Assembly (NCBI GenBank): GCA_023418055.1
Contig: JAEZDP010000351.1
Coordinates: 1-21,512, forward strand
DNA from: Acidobacteriota bacterium
Lineage (GTDB): Bacteria; Acidobacteriota; Vicinamibacteria; Vicinamibacterales; Vicinamibacteraceae
DNA: 21,512 nt
Reading direction: 5' to 3'
Position numbers and translations under genes: made by a program. How positions within the stretch are numbered: position 1 is the first letter of the stretch; every line of letters begins with the position of its first letter. This document shows positions 17,352 to 21,512 of this stretch, piece after piece. The notes beneath the pieces were generated by a model, which worked only from the letters and a program-made list of their open reading frames with translations, made no database searches and was not told the origin of the DNA.

Positions 17352-18641
17352 GCCGAACACGCGGGCGAAGATCGTGTCCACGTGCTGCAACTGCACATCG
17401 AGATCGAACGCGCGGTCGACATCGGCTGGCTCGAGCACGCCCATGATGTCGGCATCGGCCAGCAGGAGCCCCTTGAAGTCGGTGCGGTCGTGGAACGACC
17501 GCATCGCGTTGCGCTGCACGAGTTCGTAGGCGCGCTCGCGAGCGAGGCCGCGCCGCGCGAGTTCGAGCAGCACCTGGCCCGAGAACACCACGCCGCGTGA
17601 ACGCGCCAGGTTCTCGAGCATGCGATCGGGATACACCACCATGCCAGTGACGATGCGCGTGAAGCGCCGGAGCATGTGGTCGAGCGCGAGGAAGCTGTCG
17701 GGCAGGATGACGCGTTCGACCGAGGAGTGCGAGATGTCGCGTTCGTGCCACAGCGCGACGTTCTCGAAGGCGGCCACGGCGTTGCCCCGCACGACCCGGG
17801 CCAGCCCGCACAGCTGCTCGCAGCCCACGGGGTTGCGCTTGTGCGGCATTGCCGACGAGCCCTTCTGTCCCTTGCCGAAGGGCTCCTCGACTTCACCCAG
17901 TTCTGTCTTCTGCAGCCCACGAATCTCGAGCGCGAACTTCTCGATCGACGCGGCGGTGATGGCCAGCGTGCTCATCAACTCGGCGTGGCGGTCGCGCTGC
18001 ACGACCTGCGTCGAGATGCTGTCGGCGGTCAGGCCGAGCATCTCGCACACCCGCGCCTCAATCGACGGCGGCAGGTGCGCGAAGGTGCCGACCGCTCCCG
18101 AGATCTTGCCGACCGCGACGGCTTCCCGCGCGCGGCGGACACGGACGATGTCGCGCTGCACTTCGGCGTACCAGAGCGCGAGCTTCAGCCCGAGCGTCAT
18201 CGGCTCGGCGTGAACGCCGTGCGTGCGCCCCATCATCGGCGTGCGGCGGTGCTCGAACGCCCGCTGCCGGATGGCGGCGGCCAGTACGGCGAGGTCCTCG
18301 AGAATGAGGTCGCAGGCCTGCCGCATCTGCAGGGCGAGCGCCGTGTCGACCACATCCGAGGAGGTCAGCCCGAAATGCAGCCAGCGGGCCGCCGGACCGA
18401 CGGCTTCGGCCACGGCCGTGGTGAAGGCGATGAGGTCGTGTTGGGTGGTCTGCTCGATCTCGTCGATGCGGGCGATGTCGAAGGTGGCCTTCGCGCGCAG
18501 CTCGCGCGCGGCGTCCTGCGGCACGATGCCTGCCTCGGCCATCGCGTCGGCCGCGGCGAGTTCGACCTCCAGCCAGCACTCGAAGCGCCGCTGTTCGGCC
18601 CAGATGGCCGACATCTGCGGCTGCGCGTACCGCCGAATCAT
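17343..18641 (-). CDS. purB: Adenylosuccinate lyase
   Basis: Cytosolic lyase of the fumarase/aspartase superfamily that acts twice in purine synthesis: SAICAR to AICAR, and adenylosuccinate to AMP, releasing fumarate each time. The 432-residue product opens MIRRYAQPQMSAIW, typical for PurB. Superfamily signatures: HFGLTSSDVVDTALA (89-103), GRTHGVHAEP (138-147, with H141) and the flexible catalytic loop GSSAMPHKRNP (261-271, with the catalytic Ser). The start codon shares one base with the stop of the M16 peptidase gene (TGATG), which fixes the start and implies coupling. The last codons are made of the heptad repeat. In Bacillus-type operons purC follows purB; here it does not. Confidence 0.97.
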   Translation of the reverse strand: MIRRYAQPQMSAIWAEQRRFECWLEVELAAADAMAEAGIVPQDAARELRAKATFDIARIDEIEQTTQHDLIAFTTAVAEAVGPAARWLHFGLTSSDVVDTALALQMRQACDLILEDLAVLAAAIRQRAFEHRRTPMMGRTHGVHAEPMTLGLKLALWYAEVQRDIVRVRRAREAVAVGKISGAVGTFAHLPPSIEARVCEMLGLTADSISTQVVQRDRHAELMSTLAITAASIEKFALEIRGLQKTELGEVEEPFGKGQKGSSAMPHKRNPVGCEQLCGLARVVRGNAVAAFENVALWHERDISHSSVERVILPDSFLALDHMLRRFTRIVTGMVVYPDRMLENLARSRGVVFSGQVLLELARRGLARERAYELVQRNAMRSFHDRTDFKGLLLADADIMGVLEPADVDRAFDLDVQLQHVDTIFARVFGEP

Positions 18642-19900
18642 CAGGCGACCTCCAGCCGGGCGCGGGTCAACGTCTGCGGGCCCTGGGGTCCGAGCGTCGT
18701 GACGCCGACCGGTTGCGCGGCAAACAACGCGTGCGACACGCGCAGCAGGTCGTCTGGCGTCACCCCTTCGACCTTCTGAAGAATCTCATCGAGCGTGACG
18801 TGGCGACCGAAGTACATCTCCTGCCGCGCCAGGTGCGTCATCCGGCTCGACGTGCTCTCGAGGCTGAGCATCAGGCTGCCCTTCAGGTGGTCCTTGGCCC
18901 GCCGCAACTCCTCGTCGCCGACGGGCGTGGTGCGCATCGTCTTGAACTCGTCGACGATGAGATCCACGACCTCGGGCACGCGCTCGGCGGCGCACCCGGC
19001 ATACACCGTCAGCAGGCCCGTGTCGCGGTAGGCCGATAGCCCGCTGAAGACGGCGTAGGCCAGGCCGCGCTTCTCGCGGATGTTCTGGAACAGGCGTGAG
19101 CTCATCGAGCCGCCGAGGATGATGTTGAGCAGGTACGACGGGTACCTGTCCTCGTGAGTCTGCGGCAGCCCCGGCGTGCCGACCACCACGTGGCTTTGCT
19201 CGAGGTCTTTCTCGCGTTCGATGAACGGCGGCGAGCTGCCCGGCGGCGTGTCCACCCAGTCGGCGCCGGCGTCCGGCACGTCGCCAAAGGCCTCCTCCAC
19301 GAGCGCGCGCAGCGAGGCGTGGTCGAGGTGCCCGGCCGCGGCCACCACGAAGTTCCGCCCGACATACGCGTTGCGGAAGTAGTCGAACAGCGCGGCCTGG
19401 TCGAACGACGACACCGTCTCGGGCGTGCCGAGGATCGGACGGCCGAGCGGATGCCCCTGCCAGTAGTGCTCGGTGAACATCTCGTGGACCAGGTCGTCGG
19501 GCGTGTCCTCGACCATCTTGATCTCTTCGAGCACCACCTTCTTCTCGCGGTCCAGCTCGTCTCCGGGAAACGAGGGATGCAGCACCAGGTCGCTCAGGAT
19601 GTCGAAGGCCCGGGGCACGTGCTCGTCGAGCACCTTGATGTAGTAGCCCGCGTACTCCTTCGACGTGAAGGCGTCGAGGTGCCCGCCCATCGAGTCGATG
19701 TCCTGGGCGATGTCCACGGCCGAGCGGCGCGCGGTGCCCTTGAAGAGCATGTGCTCGACCAGGTGCGCCATCCCGCTCTGCGGGGCAGACTCGTGCCGCG
19801 AGCCGCGGGCGAGCCACACGCCGAGGCTGACCGAGCGCACGTGGGGCATCGACTCGGTGACGAGCCGGACGCCGTTGGGGAGAGTGTCGTGAACGATCAT
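18641..19900 (-). CDS. M16-family zinc peptidase (processing-peptidase type)
   Basis: A 419-residue metallopeptidase of the pitrilysin/insulinase/mitochondrial-processing-peptidase family. The inverted zinc motif HLVEH is at 46-50, and the third ligand is E126 in LEEIKMVED, 76 residues after H50 as in the family. The C-terminal inactive half carries SSRLFQNIREKRGLAYAV, the usual Arg/Tyr-containing substrate segment. It resembles the single-domain Bacillus YmxG (MlpA)-like peptidases. No signal peptide is seen, so it is probably cytosolic. An open frame extends to 19966; I chose the ATG at 19900 because MIVHDTLPNGVRLVTE is the family start. It is the first gene of the operon and its stop overlaps the purB start. 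What it digests, and why it leads a purine operon, is unknown. Confidence 0.92.
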   Translation of the reverse strand: MIVHDTLPNGVRLVTESMPHVRSVSLGVWLARGSRHESAPQSGMAHLVEHMLFKGTARRSAVDIAQDIDSMGGHLDAFTSKEYAGYYIKVLDEHVPRAFDILSDLVLHPSFPGDELDREKKVVLEEIKMVEDTPDDLVHEMFTEHYWQGHPLGRPILGTPETVSSFDQAALFDYFRNAYVGRNFVVAAAGHLDHASLRALVEEAFGDVPDAGADWVDTPPGSSPPFIEREKDLEQSHVVVGTPGLPQTHEDRYPSYLLNIILGGSMSSRLFQNIREKRGLAYAVFSGLSAYRDTGLLTVYAGCAAERVPEVVDLIVDEFKTMRTTPVGDEELRRAKDHLKGSLMLSLESTSSRMTHLARQEMYFGRHVTLDEILQKVEGVTPDDLLRVSHALFAAQPVGVTTLGPQGPQTLTRARLEVA

Positions 19901-19913
19901 GGATGGTGGGGAC

Positions 19914-19940
19914 GGCCCTCTGGCGACGCGCCAGGGAGCC
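19914..19940 (-). promoter_or_regulatory. Strong hairpin in the leader of the M16/purine operon
   Basis: Read on the minus strand, 19940-19929 pairs with 19914-19925 around the triloop CGT: ten Watson-Crick pairs, one U-G and one C-A mismatch. The core is CTGGCG-CGT-CGCCAG. It lies between the candidate -10 (19956-19951) and the ATG at 19900, so it would be in the 5' leader of the operon mRNA. No U-tract follows, so it is not a classical terminator. It could instead be an operator palindrome. Function not known. Confidence 0.5.
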
Positions 19941-19950
19941 GGAAACGAAC

Positions 19951-19959
19951 ATGATATCA
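19951..19959 (-). promoter_or_regulatory. Candidate extended -10 promoter of the M16/purine operon
   Basis: The minus strand reads TGA followed by TATCAT, an extended -10 (TGn-TATnnT). It predicts transcription from about 19944 and a leader of about 45 nt holding the hairpin. No -35 is recognisable, which fits an extended -10. The upstream side is occupied by a heptad array. Confidence 0.5.
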
Positions 19960-19966
19960 GCCCCAC

Positions 19967-20010
19967 GGCTCATGCCGTACGCCGTACGCCTTACGCCTCA
20001 CGCCTTACGC
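19967..20010 (+). repeat. Heptad array, left arm (GCCNNAC units)
   Basis: Five consecutive clean heptads (GCCGTAC twice, GCCTTAC, GCCTCAC, GCCTTAC) with a degenerate unit before them and a partial GC after. In another phase the unit is ACGCCNN, with all variation confined to the two N positions. It lies just upstream of the candidate promoter of the M16/purine operon. Confidence 0.8.
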
Positions 20011-20056
20011 TGACAGGACTCAGGTCGCAGCCAGCGCGGACCGACGCGCCTGGCTT

Positions 20057-20105
20057 GAGGCGTGGGGCGTGTGGCGTGCGCCGTGTGGCGTGCGGCGGTA
20101 GGCAG
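20057..20105 (+). repeat. Heptad array, right arm, inverted relative to the left arm (NNGGCGT units)
   Basis: Seven consecutive 7-base units: GAGGCGT, GGGGCGT, GTGGCGT, GCGCCGT, GTGGCGT, then the decayed GCGGCGG and TAGGCAG. NNGGCGT is the reverse complement of the left arm's ACGCCNN. The two arms are separated by 46 bp without repeats. The array ends one base before the -10 candidate of rlmN and makes a spurious upstream extension of the rlmN reading frame. Confidence 0.75.
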
Positions 20106-20106
20106 C

Positions 20107-20112
20107 TACACT
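20107..20112 (+). promoter_or_regulatory. Candidate -10 element for leaderless rlmN
   Basis: TACACT (TAnnnT) ends 6 nt before the GTG at 20119. GGAG at 20113-20116 lies in between but only 2 nt from the GTG, too close for a normal Shine-Dalgarno. A leaderless mRNA starting at the GTG is the simpler reading. Inferred from motif and spacing. Confidence 0.4.
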
Positions 20113-20118
20113 GGAGAT

Positions 20119-21168
20119 GTGACTTCGCCCTCCCTTCCCGATCTGGCTGAACTGGAGCCGGCCGAGCTGGCCGACCTGGTGACCCGCCTGGGCGGAAAGT
20201 CGTTCCAGGGCCGCCAGGTCTTCCGCTGGATTCACAGGAAGGGCGTGACCGACCCCGCCGCCATGACCACGTTGGCGCGTCCCCTGCGCACGCGGCTGGC
20301 CGAGGCCACCCGCATCGAGACGCCGGCCCTCGTGCGCAAGGACGTGTCGGTCGACGGCACGACCAAGTTCCTGTTCCGCCTGGCCGACGGGCGGAACATC
20401 GAGTCGGTGTTCATTCCCGATACTCCGGCGCAGACCTTCTGCATCTCGACCCAGGTCGGGTGCGCCATGAAGTGCGCGTTCTGTCTGACGGGCACGATGG
20501 GGCTGACCCGGCATCTGACGGCCGGCGAAATTGCCGGGCAGGTGCGCGTGCTGGCCGCCGACCTCGGGTTCCTCGAGACGCCCTTCAACATCGTGCTGAT
20601 GGGGATGGGCGAGCCCCTGCACAACTACGACGCCACCATGAAGGCCCTGCGGATGCTGGCCGACGAGGACGGGCTGCACGTGTCGCCACGCCGCGTGACG
20701 CTGTCGACCGTCGGCCTCGTGCCCGCCATCGAGCGGCTGGCCCGCGAGCCGTGGATGCCCAACCTCGCCATCTCGCTTCATGCCACCACCGAGGCCCAGC
20801 GCGACGCCATCGTCCCCATCAACCGGAAGTACTCGCTCGAGCAGCTGATGGCGGCCTGTCGAGCCTTCCCGCTGAAGAAGCGGAATCGCATCACCTTCGA
20901 GTACGTGATGCTCGACGGCGTCAACGACACGCCGGAGGATGCCCGTCGGCTCGTGAAGCTGCTGCACGGCATCCAGGCCAAGGTAAACCTGCTGCCGCTC
21001 AACGCCGCGGACGGCATCCCGTTTGCGCGTCCTGCGGACGCACGGGTCGACGCGTTTGCGCAGATTCTCGCCGACGCGCACGTCACCGTGTCGGTGCGCA
21101 AGAGCCGCGGACGAGACATCCGTGCCGCGTGCGGGCAGCTGGCCGTGAACGAGGACGTCCCGGCCTGA
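20119..21168 (+). CDS. rlmN: Dual-specificity 23S rRNA (A2503-C2) / tRNA (A37-C2) methyltransferase
   Basis: Radical-SAM enzyme that methylates C2 of A2503 in 23S rRNA and of A37 in some tRNAs. The 349-residue product has the radical-SAM cluster motif CAMKCAFC (C115, C119, C122), GMGEPLHNYD (162-171), LSTVGLVP (195-202) and ISLHA (218-222). The methyl-carrying Cys is C338 in RAACGQL, matching the second essential Cys of RlmN, and RKSRGRDI before it is diagnostic. The frame is open back to 20062, but those codons are the heptad repeat; the GTG at 20119 is the sensible start. An ATG at 20117 is out of frame and stops at once. It diverges from the M16/purine operon. Confidence 0.97.
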   Translation: MTSPSLPDLAELEPAELADLVTRLGGKSFQGRQVFRWIHRKGVTDPAAMTTLARPLRTRLAEATRIETPALVRKDVSVDGTTKFLFRLADGRNIESVFIPDTPAQTFCISTQVGCAMKCAFCLTGTMGLTRHLTAGEIAGQVRVLAADLGFLETPFNIVLMGMGEPLHNYDATMKALRMLADEDGLHVSPRRVTLSTVGLVPAIERLAREPWMPNLAISLHATTEAQRDAIVPINRKYSLEQLMAACRAFPLKKRNRITFEYVMLDGVNDTPEDARRLVKLLHGIQAKVNLLPLNAADGIPFARPADARVDAFAQILADAHVTVSVRKSRGRDIRAACGQLAVNEDVPA

Positions 21169-21175
21169 GGCCTCC

Positions 21176-21195
21176 CCCGCGGAGCGGTTCGCGGG
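21176..21195 (+). terminator. rlmN: Possible hairpin after rlmN (weak)
   Basis: CCCGCG at 21176-21181 pairs with CGCGGG at 21190-21195 around an 8-nt loop, starting 8 bp after the rlmN stop. There is no T-tract, so an intrinsic terminator is only a possibility. Confidence 0.25.
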
Positions 21196-21222
21196 CGGGA
21201 ACAGCACCAGCCGGTTGCGTGG

Positions 21223-21245
21223 TATCGTCCCCGCATTCCCGGAGG
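21223..21245 (+). promoter_or_regulatory. Candidate -10 and Shine-Dalgarno of the esterase gene
   Basis: TATCGT at 21223-21228 is a possible -10. GGAGG at 21241-21245, 4 nt before the ATG at 21250, is the best Shine-Dalgarno in the window. Unlike adh and rlmN, this gene would have a conventional leader of about 15 nt. Confidence 0.5.
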
Positions 21246-21249
21246 GTTC

Positions 21250-21512
21250 ATGCGTGCGTTCCCTGCAACCGTGCTCTGCGTGCTGCTGGCCGTGGGCGGC
21301 ATCCGCCTGACTGCCGCCGACGGTCATCCGCAGGCACCGCGTCCGGCGACACCGACACCTGCGTCTCCCGACGCGCGCGCGCCGGACATGAACCAGTACT
21401 ACACGCTGGGGCCGGACTCCTTCGAGCGTGAGGATGTGCCGAAGGGGGAGTTGCGGGGGCCGTTCGTCCTGCCCGACAGGCCGGCGTATCCGGGCACGCA
21501 GCACACCTACTG
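21250..21512 (+). CDS. Exported esterase, enterochelin-esterase-like (N-terminal part only)
   Basis: Only the first 87 codons are in the window. The start MRAFPATVLCVLLAVGGIRLTAADG is a signal peptide, so the product is exported. After a Pro/Ala-rich linker comes YYTLGPDSFEREDVPKGEL and then RPAYPGTQHTY, which I recognise as the conserved opening of secreted enterochelin-esterase-like alpha/beta hydrolases (usually continuing WVYVPxQYD). The catalytic Ser, Asp and His lie beyond the right edge and cannot be checked. The GGAGG 4 nt before the ATG fixes the start. Substrate unknown; the family also includes hydrolases acting on sugar or feruloyl esters. Confidence 0.7.
   Translation, partial: MRAFPATVLCVLLAVGGIRLTAADGHPQAPRPATPTPASPDARAPDMNQYYTLGPDSFEREDVPKGELRGPFVLPDRPAYPGTQHTY

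Noticed and set aside
20062..20118. N-terminal extension of rlmN starting at the GTG at 20062
   Set aside because: These 19 codons are translated heptad repeat, not RlmN sequence.

Overview
The window is a GC-rich (about 70% by eye), densely coded bacterial chromosome segment with no rRNA, tRNA, CRISPR array, transposase or integrase. The gene families, the PurS/PurQ/PurL type of FGAM synthase, a PurF with iron-sulfur ligands, the short heptad repeats between genes and the enterochelin-esterase-like gene at the right edge together suggest Acidobacteriota of the Vicinamibacteria type. That assignment is an inference from memory of such genomes and was not searched.

Layout. Positions 1-2471 hold tyrS (minus strand, cut by the left edge), a plus-strand Tat-type metallophosphoesterase that diverges from it, and purN (minus). 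Positions 2584-10269 are a plus-strand block: a PilZ-domain protein, a 907-residue REC/PAS/coiled-coil/PAS/pseudo-histidine-kinase protein 3 bp behind it, a SWIM-finger SNF2 helicase, and a zinc alcohol dehydrogenase of the YahK/cinnamyl type. Positions 10279-19900 are one long minus-strand operon read right to left: M16 peptidase, purB, purS, purQ, purL, purF, an exported HEAT-repeat protein, purM. Positions 20119-21168 carry rlmN (plus), followed by the start of an exported esterase cut by the right edge. No gene-free stretch exceeds 300 bp; the longest, 19901-20118, is the divergent promoter region between the M16/pur operon and rlmN and is largely filled by heptad repeats.

The core of the window is de novo purine synthesis: PurF makes phosphoribosylamine from PRPP, PurN formylates GAR, PurS-PurQ-PurL make FGAM, PurM closes the imidazole ring, and PurB acts twice (SAICAR cleavage and AMP formation). 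The order purB-S-Q-L-F-M matches the Bacillus pattern, but purC is absent between purB and purS (a heptad array sits there), a HEAT protein separates purF from purM, and purN lies about 7.8 kb beyond purM behind four opposite-strand genes.

I found no clear defence island or complete novel system. The best candidates for something undescribed are (1) the PilZ plus catalytically degenerate hybrid-kinase pair, where every autokinase box I can align is missing; (2) tandem heptad/octad repeats placed at gene ends and in the divergent promoter; and (3) a recurring TAnnnT element 6-8 nt before four start codons, suggesting leaderless mRNAs.
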